29,437 bases of DNA. It comes from an uncultured Clostridia bacterium. GTDB lineage: Bacteria; Bacillota; Clostridia; TANB77; CAG-508. A program made the position numbers and the translations under genes. The stretch spans positions 1-29,437 of the forward strand of contig CAKPDZ010000010.1 of assembly GCA_934149155.1 (NCBI GenBank). Reading direction: 5' to 3'. Of the stretch, positions 1-7,149 are shown piece after piece. Positions within the stretch are counted from its first letter, which is position 1. Each line of letters starts with the position of its first letter. The notes under the pieces are model-generated. The model was given only the letters and a program-made list of their open reading frames with translations, had not been told where the DNA came from and made no database searches.

Positions 1-18
1 CATACTTTCCACCACCTT
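1..18 (-). other. Possible start of a gene running off the left edge
   Basis: On the minus strand an ATG occupies positions 3-1, with AAGGTGG (12-18) eight bases upstream, a normal ribosome binding site. A short open frame on the same strand ends with TGA at 22-20, just before this start (about 32 codons from position 115). It could be the tail of a decayed upstream gene. No product can be named because the coding part lies outside the window. Confidence 0.35.
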
Positions 19-143
19 TTCATATTTCGCTCGTTCCAACTTGCATATTAAAAATACCATCAGCAAGCTCAACACTAGCGATATTCAGTGATAGAAATAG
101 ATGGCAAAAATCGACAATTTATGACTAAAACTACGCATAAAAA

Positions 144-181
144 ATAGATGATGTACTATTCTTATTTTTCCCATCATCTAT
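144..181 (-). terminator. Hairpin with minus-strand U-tract
   Basis: ATAGATGATG (144-153) pairs with CATCATCTAT (172-181) in a perfect 10-bp stem. On the minus strand the stem is followed by a run of six T (138-143), the form of an intrinsic terminator. No minus-strand gene lies directly to its right, so its client is unclear. It may insulate the gene at the left edge from antisense transcription. Confidence 0.4.
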
Positions 182-313
182 ATAATTATATTTTTGAAAC
201 ACTCAATTATTTGTTTTTTACCATTCTTTACTATAAATTGCTATATTGTTTTACCATCAAATTGTTTTGAATATACTATAAAATAATAAAAAAACAAAAG
301 GAGGAGTTTTATT

Positions 314-673
314 ATGGGAAGAAAAAGAGCAAATGTATCAATTGAAGTAGAAAGAAAAGAACAATACGAACGAGGTCAACGAATCAAAAAAATTAGAGAA
401 GAAAAATTGAAAATGAATAAAACTCAACTTGCCAGAGAAATCGGTACATCTAGTCAATTCTTAGGGTTTGTTGAAGACGGAAAAGGTAATCTTGTTTACT
501 ACAGTTTAAGAAGACTTCGTGAAGTAAGTGGCCATTCTGCAGACTATATTTTGTTTGGGCTTGATGATACTTGTATAAATAAAACAAAAAAATTATTAAA
601 AAATTATACAGAAGAAGAAATTATAAAATCTTTAGATATCGTAGAAAATCTAACATCAATTATCAAGAAATAG
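314..673 (+). CDS. XRE-family helix-turn-helix regulator (119 aa)
   Basis: A small DNA-binding protein. Residues 18-75 form a typical Cro/CI-type HTH: a basic helix (IKKIREEKLKMNKTQLA), then the turn and recognition helix around GTSSQFLGFVEDGKGN, and the closing SLRRLREVSGHSADYILFG. The last 35 residues are a charged helical tail that could dimerise. AAAGGAGGAG just ahead of the ATG makes the start secure. The gene stands alone and ends in a hairpin at 695-719. Proteins of this type commonly repress their own promoter or that of a mobile element; the target here is unknown. It lies outside the duplicated tRNA footprint. Confidence 0.85.
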   Translation: MGRKRANVSIEVERKEQYERGQRIKKIREEKLKMNKTQLAREIGTSSQFLGFVEDGKGNLVYYSLRRLREVSGHSADYILFGLDDTCINKTKKLLKNYTEEEIIKSLDIVENLTSIIKK

Positions 674-694
674 TAAAAAGAAAAATTTTTAAAT

Positions 695-719
695 TAAGAT
701 GGACATTTTGTTCATCTTA
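695..719 (+). terminator. Terminator-like hairpin after the first XRE gene
   Basis: TAAGATGGAC pairs with GTTCATCTTA (10 bp, one G-U) around the loop ATTTT. It is followed by a weak T-rich stretch. It lies 22 bases after the stop codon of the XRE gene and before the tRNA promoter. Confidence 0.5.
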
Positions 720-804
720 TTATTTATAATATGTAATAATTTTTTTATATCAGAATATAATATATTATATTTTGTAATTATTTTTAAGAATTTATTGAAA
801 TGTA

Positions 805-833
805 TTGACAAAATGAAGTTTTAGCCTTATAAT
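805..833 (+). promoter_or_regulatory. Promoter of the initiator tRNA gene
   Basis: Perfect consensus sigma-A promoter: TTGACA at 805-810, 17-bp spacer, TATAAT at 828-833. The expected transcription start near 840 is about 8 bases before the mature tRNA 5' end. Confidence 0.9.
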
Positions 834-847
834 AATAGTTGTTACAT

Positions 848-923
848 CGCGGGGTGGAGCAGTTGGCAGCTCGTTGGGCTCATAACCCAAAGGTCGGAGG
901 TTCGAGTCCTCCCCCCGCAACCA
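848..923 (+). tRNA. Initiator tRNA-Met (fMet), anticodon CAT
   Basis: A full 76-nt cloverleaf with encoded CCA (921-923). Acceptor arms are CGCGGGG (848-854) and CCCCGCA (913-919). The first base C and its partner A cannot pair, a hallmark of bacterial initiator tRNA that allows formylation. The anticodon CAT (881-883) sits on a stem containing three consecutive G-C pairs (GGG/CCC), the second initiator hallmark that directs the tRNA to the ribosomal P site. The 3' part from position 879 is copied exactly at 4275. Only this left copy has the 5' half, so this is the functional gene. Confidence 0.97.
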
Positions 924-985
924 CAAAGTAAGTAGTAAAGAAGTAAGTTAAATAATTAATTATTTATTTAGCTTATTTTTTTATT
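879..985 (+). repeat. Left copy of a 107-bp perfect direct repeat (tRNA 3' end, attL-like)
   Basis: The sequence from the anticodon loop of the fMet tRNA through 62 nt of downstream DNA is identical to 4275-4381. The copies diverge at once on either side (preceding base g versus a, following base g versus t). Duplication of a tRNA 3' end at both borders of a segment is the classic product of a tyrosine recombinase that uses the tRNA as attB. A 107-bp identity is longer than most attachment cores and takes in the tRNA terminator. Confidence 0.8.
942..985 (+). terminator. Terminator of the initiator tRNA transcript
   Basis: An AT-rich palindrome, TAAATAATTAATTATTTA, is followed by a T-rich tract ending at 985. 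It lies shortly after the encoded CCA and is the likely 3' end of the tRNA transcript. It is duplicated with the tRNA tail at the right copy of the repeat. Confidence 0.55.
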
Positions 986-1028
986 GTATAGGAAAAATCG
1001 AAGATTTTGGATATACAACAAAAAAAGA

Positions 1029-1056
1029 GAAGATATAAGTGGTAGCTTATATCTTC
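1029..1056 (-). terminator. Terminator of the minus-strand membrane/propeller unit
   Basis: GAAGATATAAG and CTTATATCTTC form a perfect 11-bp stem around a 6-nt loop. On the minus strand the stem is followed by T-rich sequence (1020-1028). It lies about 130 bases after the end of the DUF4190-type gene and is the likely end of its transcript. Confidence 0.65.
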
Positions 1057-1189
1057 CTGACTTTTAGTCTTGTTTTGACTCTTAACAATCTCTTGCAATT
1101 GCTAAATATAATATTATACTTTTTTTAGTATATGTCAAATGTTTTTCAAAAATTCGTTTTTACATAAATTGAGTAAATTGTGCCTTTAA

Positions 1190-1447
1190 TTACATATTAG
1201 CTAAAACTAAAAGTAATATAATTCCTATGTACATAAATGCAAATAAGGATAATCCAACAATACCTGTTATCATTCCAGCTTTTCCCATTTTACTACCAGT
1301 TCTTCTTGAAGATTTAACACCTAATACAATAGCAGTAATTCCTGTTGGTAAAGTAATATACCAAAATAAAGCTGAAACAATAGATATTATACCTAATACA
1401 AGAGATACTATATGTATAACAGATTTGTTTCCATAATTTTCTTCCAT
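1190..1447 (-). CDS. DUF4190-type small membrane protein (85 aa)
   Basis: Two long hydrophobic segments, about residues 11-43 and 56-84, flank a short basic loop (KSSRRTGSKMGKAGM). The first contains the glycine-rich stretch LVLGIISIVSALFWY and GITAIVLG, the second GMITGIVGLSLF. This is the usual layout of DUF4190 proteins in Firmicutes, small inner membrane proteins of unknown role. It begins 18 bases after the stop of the beta-propeller gene on the same strand and probably shares its transcript. An ORF on the opposite strand covers the same bases and is a shadow. Confidence 0.8.
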   Translation of the reverse strand: MEENYGNKSVIHIVSLVLGIISIVSALFWYITLPTGITAIVLGVKSSRRTGSKMGKAGMITGIVGLSLFAFMYIGIILLLVLANM

Positions 1448-1465
1448 AACTCAAACCTCTACTTT

Positions 1466-3511
1466 CTATTTTATTTTTAATTCATCAACTAACTCTAGTG
1501 TATCAAGATTATTTATTTTTAATGCTGTTTCAGATATAGTGTATAAATTATTATCTATGTATAAACCTCTTAATAATTTAGAATTGTTATAGTAATAATA
1601 GTTATAAGCTGATTGATTTTTATTTTTCTGTGAAGTTTCATGGGTGATAATTCCTTTTAAGTTAAACCCATCTTCTATATTTATATTATATACAAAATAA
1701 CCTTCTGCAACATAAGATTTATTATAATTTGTATAAGAACTGACAATAGAAGAATATGAATCGCTTGAAGAACTTATTTCAAAATCTTCACTATAATTAT
1801 TAACAGGTATTGCTATTAATTGTTTTTCTTTAGAGAACAGTAATGCCTTTGGATTAGTTAAAATTGCGGATGTCGTTCTTCTATCTCCTATTACAGTTTG
1901 AGATAATTGAATAGGATTATTAACATCAGTTACATCAAACAATGCCATTTTCATTCCTATTATTTTAGATGTTGTAGATTTTACCTTTCCACTTGAACTT
2001 TTATTGACAACTTCTTCAGTTTCCATCCCAATCCCTATTAAATGATTTTCATCGTATGGATGTAGATATGTACTATATCCTGGTATATGCAATTCTCCTA
2101 ATATTTGAGGATTGGTTTCATTGCTTAAATCTATTACGAATAGAGGGTCAATAGTTTTATATGTTACTAGATAAGCTTTATTTCCCATAAATCTAGATGA
2201 ATACATCTTTTCTCCTTTTGCAACATAATCAGAAATTCCTATTTGTTTTAAGTTTTCATCAAATATAGCAATTCTTGCTCCATCATTGTCATATAGAGCA
2301 ACTCTTAAATGTCCGTTTTGCTCATCTAATGAATATTGATTTATTGTCTTTCCAGATATTTTATTTTTTGTATTATAGGATACATTGCCATCTTGTGAAA
2401 TATCGAACTTATATATTTCTGTATTATATCCACTTGAATAATCGTAGTCATCATAATATGTGAATACTCCTATAATGCCTTTCCAACCAACTAACTTGCT
2501 TATAGGTAGTACATCATTATCATAGTCATATTTTTGATCTAATAAATAAATACTATTTTCTGATACATAAGCATTTGAAATATCAATTAAATAAGAACTT
2601 ATATCTATATTTGCACTTGCATTATCTAAGTCAACTACTGAAATTATAGTTTGCTTTTTTGTTTTTACATCTTTTAAATATTTTATATTTTCAAGTGGTA
2701 TTTCTTGTTCATTATTATCTTCTTTATATGCTCTGACAACTTTATCATCATCTTCTCTCAATTTTCCTGAAGCAATAACATATAATTCATTATTTATACA
2801 TCTTGATGTATAATATGGCTCATATAATTCATAACTCTTAACTAAAATAGGGCTTGATTTGGTCGTTATATTATAAATTTTTACAACAGTATTACTATTA
2901 TAACTGTAATATGAAGAAGAACTTGAATTACTGCTCTTTGTAGAAATAACTACTAATTCATTTTTATATAAAATCAAATCTTCAGGAACACTTCCATCAC
3001 TTGATTTTATGGTTGCCTCAATTTTAATATCTTCTGGATTAAGTACATTTGTTATTATTACGTTATTGTCAGATATTGAATAAATGTAGTCTCCATCTGT
3101 TTTTGTAATATCAGCTTCATCAACATTTTCTACTTGAATATTAGTGGTTGAATAGTCTTTGAATGAAGATGATTGTGTAGAGTTCGTTGAAGATGTTGCA
3201 ATATCAGCAGTTAAAGAACTAGGAGAAATACCACTAGAAGAAGAATCTATTAATGATTCTGGCATTGTTGCACTATTTATAGTGTCACCAAAACCATAAA
3301 GCCCATTAACTAAAAAACTAAACGGCATAGTAACAATGTTTGTGAATATCTCTTTTACAGTTGAACTATTGCCATTATATATTTTTGACAATTGTTTATC
3401 AGATTTTATTGTTTTCAATTCTGTATTATTGTCAGAAAATAATAAAAAGTTGATAATACAAAATATAATTATCAAAATGGATATAATAGCAATTTTGATT
3501 TTTTTACCCAT
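1466..3511 (-). CDS. Secreted or membrane-anchored beta-propeller protein (681 aa)
   Basis: The N-terminus has a basic start and one hydrophobic segment (residues 4-26), which acts as a signal peptide or anchor, so the bulk lies outside the cell. A Ser/Thr-rich linker (about 85-120) leads to the motif VENVDEADITKTDGDYIYSI. This motif is typical of the bacterial beta-propeller domain family Beta_propel (PF09826), and blade-like repeats fill the rest. Near residue 456 the phrase DPLFVIDLSNETNPQILGEL is a typical blade. The molecular role of the family is not known; an extracellular binding or scaffold role is an inference. GGAG lies 9 bases before the ATG. The length is normal and the frame intact. 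The gene lies between the duplicated tRNA ends. Confidence 0.85.
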   Translation of the reverse strand: MGKKIKIAIISILIIIFCIINFLLFSDNNTELKTIKSDKQLSKIYNGNSSTVKEIFTNIVTMPFSFLVNGLYGFGDTINSATMPESLIDSSSSGISPSSLTADIATSSTNSTQSSSFKDYSTTNIQVENVDEADITKTDGDYIYSISDNNVIITNVLNPEDIKIEATIKSSDGSVPEDLILYKNELVVISTKSSNSSSSSYYSYNSNTVVKIYNITTKSSPILVKSYELYEPYYTSRCINNELYVIASGKLREDDDKVVRAYKEDNNEQEIPLENIKYLKDVKTKKQTIISVVDLDNASANIDISSYLIDISNAYVSENSIYLLDQKYDYDNDVLPISKLVGWKGIIGVFTYYDDYDYSSGYNTEIYKFDISQDGNVSYNTKNKISGKTINQYSLDEQNGHLRVALYDNDGARIAIFDENLKQIGISDYVAKGEKMYSSRFMGNKAYLVTYKTIDPLFVIDLSNETNPQILGELHIPGYSTYLHPYDENHLIGIGMETEEVVNKSSSGKVKSTTSKIIGMKMALFDVTDVNNPIQLSQTVIGDRRTTSAILTNPKALLFSKEKQLIAIPVNNYSEDFEISSSSDSYSSIVSSYTNYNKSYVAEGYFVYNINIEDGFNLKGIITHETSQKNKNQSAYNYYYYNNSKLLRGLYIDNNLYTISETALKINNLDTLELVDELKIK

Positions 3512-3629
3512 AAAAAATTCTCCTTTTATTTTATATATATACTTATATCTTACACTTTTTTTTGAAATAAATCAATAATAAAATGAAAAAATATGTAATT
3601 TTTTGTCGGAACTTTTTGCCTATATTATG

Positions 3630-3677
3630 TAGTATTTAAAAGATTTTAGTGAATACTATATGCGATTAATTCGCATA
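3630..3677 (+). promoter_or_regulatory. Operator-like palindromes upstream of the second XRE gene
   Basis: Two inverted repeats stand side by side: TAGTATT (3630-3636) with AATACTA (3652-3658), and TATGCGA (3659-3665) with TCGCATA (3671-3677). They lie 60-107 bases before the XRE start codon and between two divergent genes. XRE regulators normally bind such sites and autoregulate. No strong consensus promoter could be picked here. Confidence 0.45.
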
Positions 3678-3736
3678 CAAAAATGTTTACTAAAACCTAA
3701 AAATTTTATAAAAAATAATAAACGGCAGGTGATATT

Positions 3737-4066
3737 ATGAACAAGGAAGAAATGAATAAAATTATTGGTAATACTTTACAAAAACACAGAATAAAAAAAG
3801 GATATACACAAGAACAGGTATCTGAAAAAATAGGGTTAGCTCCTAAATATATTAGTCAAATAGAAAGGGGATTATCTTCAGGAACAATAGAAACATTAAT
3901 TAAATTTTGTAACTTATATAATATAACAGCCGATGCAGTGCTAAGTCCACTTTTGAAATCAAGCATTAGAAAATCTGAGAAACAGTTTAATAAAGACTTT
4001 AAAAAATTGTGTGAAAGAGATCAATTAGCTATTGAAAAAATGATAGAGTTCTATATGAATAATTAA
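3737..4066 (+). CDS. XRE-family helix-turn-helix regulator (109 aa)
   Basis: Residues 10-68 are a standard XRE HTH: LQKHRIKKGYTQEQVSEKIG, then LAPKYISQIERGLSSGTIET as recognition helix and turn, and IKFCNLYNITADAVLSP as the closing helix. The arrangement is like SinR- or Xre-type repressors. The remaining 40 residues are a helical tail with many lysines and glutamates. A purine-rich site (ggcaggtg) precedes the ATG. A 10-bp hairpin with a U-tract ends the gene at 4072-4106. Its position, next to the arm-like repeats and the right tRNA copy, suits the regulator of a former integrative element, but this is an inference. Confidence 0.87.
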   Translation: MNKEEMNKIIGNTLQKHRIKKGYTQEQVSEKIGLAPKYISQIERGLSSGTIETLIKFCNLYNITADAVLSPLLKSSIRKSEKQFNKDFKKLCERDQLAIEKMIEFYMNN

Positions 4067-4071
4067 ATAAA

Positions 4072-4106
4072 ACAGGTATTTTAATTAATAAATATCTGTT
4101 TTTTTC
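4072..4106 (+). terminator. Intrinsic terminator of the second XRE gene
   Basis: ACAGGTATTT (4072-4081) pairs with AAATATCTGT (4090-4099) with one G-U, and a run of T follows at once. It lies 6 bases after the stop codon. Confidence 0.8.
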
Positions 4107-4136
4107 GATTATTTACATATTTTTGTCTGGTACATA

Positions 4137-4179
4137 TTGGGAACACTTTGGGTACACTTTAATAAAAAATGTACCCAAA
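4137..4179. repeat. Arm-type-like repeats beside the right tRNA copy
   Basis: TTGGGAACACTTT (4137-4149) and TTGGGTACACTTT (4148-4160) are direct repeats 11 bp apart, one helical turn. TTTGGGTACA (4147-4156) and TGTACCCAAA (4170-4179) form a perfect inverted pair. Repeats of this kind near an attachment site resemble the arm-type binding sites of tyrosine integrases. The core repeat starts about 95 bases to the right. Confidence 0.5.
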
Positions 4180-4274
4180 ATCACCTAATAAAACAAAAAA
4201 GGACATCTAATGAAATGCTAATTTACTGCACAAAACTAAACTTTTCATTATTCTACAAAAGACCATTTTCGGAA

Positions 4275-4381
4275 CTCATAACCCAAAGGTCGGAGGTTCG
4301 AGTCCTCCCCCCGCAACCACAAAGTAAGTAGTAAAGAAGTAAGTTAAATAATTAATTATTTATTTAGCTTATTTTTTTATT
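4275..4381 (+). repeat. Right copy of the 107-bp direct repeat (partial tRNA, attR-like)
   Basis: Carries the last 45 nt of the fMet tRNA, including CCA, and its downstream terminator, without the 5' half. It is therefore not a tRNA gene. It is identical base for base with 879-985 over 107 nt. In an integrase model this copy would mark the original chromosomal continuation. Confidence 0.8.
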
Positions 4382-4401
4382 TTTTTATTTTCCAAAAATA
4401 T

Positions 4402-4430
4402 TTGACAAAATATGACAATTGTTGTATAAT
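4402..4430 (+). promoter_or_regulatory. Promoter of the GHKL ATPase leader
   Basis: Perfect consensus: TTGACA (4402-4407), 17-bp spacer, TATAAT (4425-4430). Transcription should start near 4437, which gives a leader of about 130 nt before the ATPase start codon. Confidence 0.9.
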
Positions 4431-4433
4431 GGC

Positions 4434-4561
4434 GATAGATTCGGTATAGCACCTTATCTGCAAGACTAATTTTATAATAAAATATAATGCGCAAAATATT
4501 GTTGTTTTGTGTCTATTCTTGCAATAAGGTCTATCTGGTATCAGATAGATTTTTTTGGAGG
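4434..4561 (+). promoter_or_regulatory. Structured 5' leader with intrinsic terminator (attenuator-like)
   Basis: Three elements suggest conditional termination. CCTTATCTGCAAG (4452-4464) can pair with CTTGCAATAAGG (4518-4529), closing an internal region. TCTATCTG (4530-4537) pairs with CAGATAGA (4542-4549), followed by seven T (4550-4556): a proper terminator placed directly before the ribosome site GGAGG (4557-4561). The start of the leader holds GATAGA (4434-4439), which can pair with the terminator's left arm TCTATC and act as antiterminator. No known riboswitch class, T-box or protein-binding leader was recognised. Confidence 0.6.
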
Positions 4562-4568
4562 TTTAAAT

Positions 4569-6125
4569 ATGAAAAAAAGTGAAGTAATGGTTCCAAACGA
4601 ACCAAATGCAGCAATTTTAATTGATGCATTACAAAACATTGGTTATGACAACATTTCTGCCATAACAGATATTGTAGACAATAGTATTGATGCGGGAGCT
4701 ACAAAAATTCAAATTCAATTAACTAAGGAAAAAGACGGACTAAAAATAATGTTTATAGATAATGGAAAAGGTATGACAAAAGAAATATTAAACCAAGCAT
4801 TAAAATTAGGTTCAGATACTTTGCATGATAGTATTTCTGACTTAGGAAAATTTGGAATGGGATTAAGTACGGCCGGACTTGCATTAGCTAATAAAACAAC
4901 AGTATTAACTAGAAATATAGAAGAAAATATAATTTATAAAAGTGTAACTGATGTTAATCTTATTAAAAAAGAAAATGCATTTGTAAAAATCCTTTGCGAA
5001 GCAGATGAATTAGATAAAATTCAATTTGAACATCTTGTAAATTATGAAAGTGGAACAATTGTAATTTTAGAAGATTGTTTTGGAATAAAGCAAAATGAAT
5101 TTTCTACATTAAAAGGAAAAATAATAAAAAATTTATCAAGAATATTCAGAAAATTTATGGATAGAACTGAATTCTGGGTAAATGATACTAGAATTCAACC
5201 AGATGATCCTTTAAGATTAGAATACGAAGAATTTCCTGGAACATTAATTAGCGAAGATGATTATGATGTAAACTGGAAAGATTCCAATGGTGAAGAAAGA
5301 CAAGGTACTTTACACATAAAAATTGCATCTTTGCCAGAATGTCCTAGACCTGTAGCTACTAAGTTAGGAATAAATATGAAAAACCAAGGTTTTTCTGTAC
5401 TAAGAAATAATAGAGAGATTCTTTTTGGCTATTTACCTCTTTGGGAAGGAATTGTAAGACATAATGATTTAAACAGATTCAGAGGTGAAATTTCATTTTC
5501 TTCTGACATGGATTTTGCAATGGGTGTTAATTTCAGAAAAAATGGTATTGACATGGTAGACTCTATTGGCAATGCTTTAAGAAGCCAACTTTCACCACAA
5601 ATAAAAACAGTCAGAAAAAAATATGAACCATCTCAAGAAACATCTGATGAAGAGAAAATGGAACATACTCTTGCCGAAAAAACTATAAACAAAATGTCAA
5701 ATACATTAACTTTACCAAAAGTAAGAAAAGAAACTAGAGATATTTTAAATAATAAAAATAATTCTAAAGTAGAAAATGATAAAACACCTGATAACAGTAA
5801 AACTTGTACACCTATAAAAACTACTAATATAAACGCCGTTGCTGAATTTGAATTAAAACATATGGGTGAAACTGGCAATATTTTTGAAACCAATCAAATT
5901 GGTAAAAAAATTATAATTTCATGGAATATTGATCATGTTTTCTATAAAAAGTTCATTGCAGAAAATGTTGCAAATCCTAATGTAGTTAAGTTTGCAGACT
6001 TTCTAATTTATACTTTAGCATCTGCTCAAATTCAATATATGGCAGATGATGAAGAGAAACTATTTATAATGGATAATATTATTTCAACAATGAGCACTAA
6101 TATACGAAACTTGTTAAAAAATTAA
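4569..6125 (+). CDS. Stand-alone GHKL (HATPase_c) ATP-binding protein (518 aa)
   Basis: The N-terminal 200 residues are a GHKL ATPase fold. The N box is ITDIVDNSIDAGA (residues 32-44, catalytic Glu position occupied by Asp34, metal-binding Asn38), the G1 box is DNGKGM (64-69) and the G2 box GKFGMGLSTAG (93-103). The arrangement resembles MutL, Hsp90 and the prokaryotic MORC-like ATPases. A second domain with RNNREILFG follows at about 270-360, then a charged linker (360-430) and an unrecognised C-terminus. There is no MutL endonuclease domain. The start is at GGAGGTTTAAATATG; an upstream in-frame ATG at 4509 would lie inside the leader hairpins and has no ribosome site. The gene stands alone. 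Role unknown; a nucleic-acid clamp or defence function is only an inference. Confidence 0.8.
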   Translation: MKKSEVMVPNEPNAAILIDALQNIGYDNISAITDIVDNSIDAGATKIQIQLTKEKDGLKIMFIDNGKGMTKEILNQALKLGSDTLHDSISDLGKFGMGLSTAGLALANKTTVLTRNIEENIIYKSVTDVNLIKKENAFVKILCEADELDKIQFEHLVNYESGTIVILEDCFGIKQNEFSTLKGKIIKNLSRIFRKFMDRTEFWVNDTRIQPDDPLRLEYEEFPGTLISEDDYDVNWKDSNGEERQGTLHIKIASLPECPRPVATKLGINMKNQGFSVLRNNREILFGYLPLWEGIVRHNDLNRFRGEISFSSDMDFAMGVNFRKNGIDMVDSIGNALRSQLSPQIKTVRKKYEPSQETSDEEKMEHTLAEKTINKMSNTLTLPKVRKETRDILNNKNNSKVENDKTPDNSKTCTPIKTTNINAVAEFELKHMGETGNIFETNQIGKKIIISWNIDHVFYKKFIAENVANPNVVKFADFLIYTLASAQIQYMADDEEKLFIMDNIISTMSTNIRNLLKN

Positions 6126-6138
6126 CTTTTAAATTAAT

Positions 6139-6180
6139 AATAAAGTGTCAGCAAAATAATAAGCTTACTGACACTTTATT
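6139..6180 (+). terminator. Intrinsic terminator of the GHKL ATPase gene
   Basis: AATAAAGTGTCAG (6139-6151) pairs perfectly over 13 bp with CTGACACTTTATT (6168-6180). It starts 13 bases after the stop codon, and the IS256 copy begins right behind it. The T-run is short because the IS end follows at once. Confidence 0.7.
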
Positions 6181-7050
6181 TGAGACTATCGTAAAAGTTG
6201 TGTAAATCGGATTTCTATCTGTATATGGTACATACTTTAAAGAGTTCCTTATTTGATGCACTACACATCTTTGATATTCCATCTTAGGGTATATTGCTGA
6301 TATTACATCTTTAAGCCCTGTCAATCCATATGCACATAATACTAAAATATCTTGTACTCCGCGATTTTTAAGCTCGTTTAATACAGTCATCCAATATTTT
6401 GCACTTTCATTTTCTCCAATTGTTATTGTTAAAACTTTTTTCATTCCATCTTTATCAATTCCTAACACAACATAGGCTGCTTTTTTTACTATCTATCCAT
6501 TATCTCTAACATGAAAATGAGTAGCATCAATAAATACTATAGGGTATACACTTTCTAATTTCCTTTTTTGCCATTCTTGTATTTCAGGTATAATTTTATC
6601 TGTTATATCACTTATCATATCTGGTGAAAGATTACAGCCAAATATCTCCTTTTTTTGTTCTTGAATGTCTCTATCAGACATTCCTAATGCATAGATAGAT
6701 ATTACTTTTTCATCAAAGCCATTTGCTGTTCTTGAATATTTAGGCACTAAATTGGAATCAATTTCTCCATTTCTATCTCTAGGAACTTTTACTGGAATAT
6801 CTCCCATTTCTGTTGCTACAGTTCTTTCTGGATAATATCCATTTCGATAATTATTATTATCTGTTCTTTCGTTTTTGGAATAACCAATTTTTGCTTCCAT
6901 TTCAGCATCCAACACTTGTTGAAAAGCAGGGGAAAAGAAATCTTTCCAGGCTGTGTACATATCATGCATAGATTTAATATTTTTTGGATCATTCCTTCTA
7001 AAAAATTCCTCTACTATTTCATTTTTTTCTTTTTCTATTTTTTTACCCAT
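6148..7050 (-). pseudogene. IS256-family transposase, inactivated
   Basis: The N-terminal part is a typical Mutator/IS256 transposase. The start MGKKIEKEKN at 7050 is set by GGAGGG; the sequence then runs through EAKIGYSKNERTDNNNYRNG and PVKVPRDRNGEIDSNL to the first catalytic Asp in FIDATHFHVRDNG. Then a TAG (6493-6495) stops the frame where Gln is usual. The same frame continues with IVKKAAYVVLGIDKDGMKKV. Two further lesions are visible. The second catalytic Asp is a Tyr (LCAYGLTG in place of ADGLTG). After KYVPYTDRNP the sequence jumps straight into the terminal repeat, deleting the C-terminal part with the catalytic Glu. Confidence 0.9.
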
Positions 7051-7122
7051 AGAAAAATCCCTCCTTGATATTTTATATTTTATCACGGAAGGATTTATTT
7101 ACACAACTTTTTCTATACTCTC
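6182..7122 (-). mobile_element. Decayed IS256-family element with both terminal repeats
   Basis: The ends 6182-6207 and 7097-7122 are inverted repeats matching at 23 of 26 positions, both with the core AAAAGTTGTGTAAAT known from IS256-family ends. At 941 bp the copy is clearly shorter than the usual 1.3 kb because the transposase C-terminus is missing. CTTTATTT on the left and CTTTGTTT on the right flank could be a worn 8-bp target duplication, though this needs a one-base shift of the right border. The element sits immediately after the terminator of the GHKL gene and cannot move by itself. Confidence 0.88.
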
Positions 7123-7149
7123 TTTGTTTCTTTGTAACCCTGCTTTTTC

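Noticed and set aside
1227..1436. 69-aa plus-strand frame over the DUF4190 gene
   Set aside because: Exact antisense of a well-supported membrane protein; no ribosome site.
4137..4331. 64-aa open frame across the right tRNA copy
   Set aside because: It reads through arm-like repeats and tRNA sequence, has no ribosome site and is a by-product of the duplication.
4434..4561. Assignment of the leader to a known riboswitch or T-box
   Set aside because: No T-box sequence or recognised aptamer core was found; left as unknown.
6174..7130. Clean 8-bp target duplication of the IS256 copy
   Set aside because: CTTTATTT versus CTTTGTTT needs a one-base border shift and one mismatch, so it is not claimed as certain.
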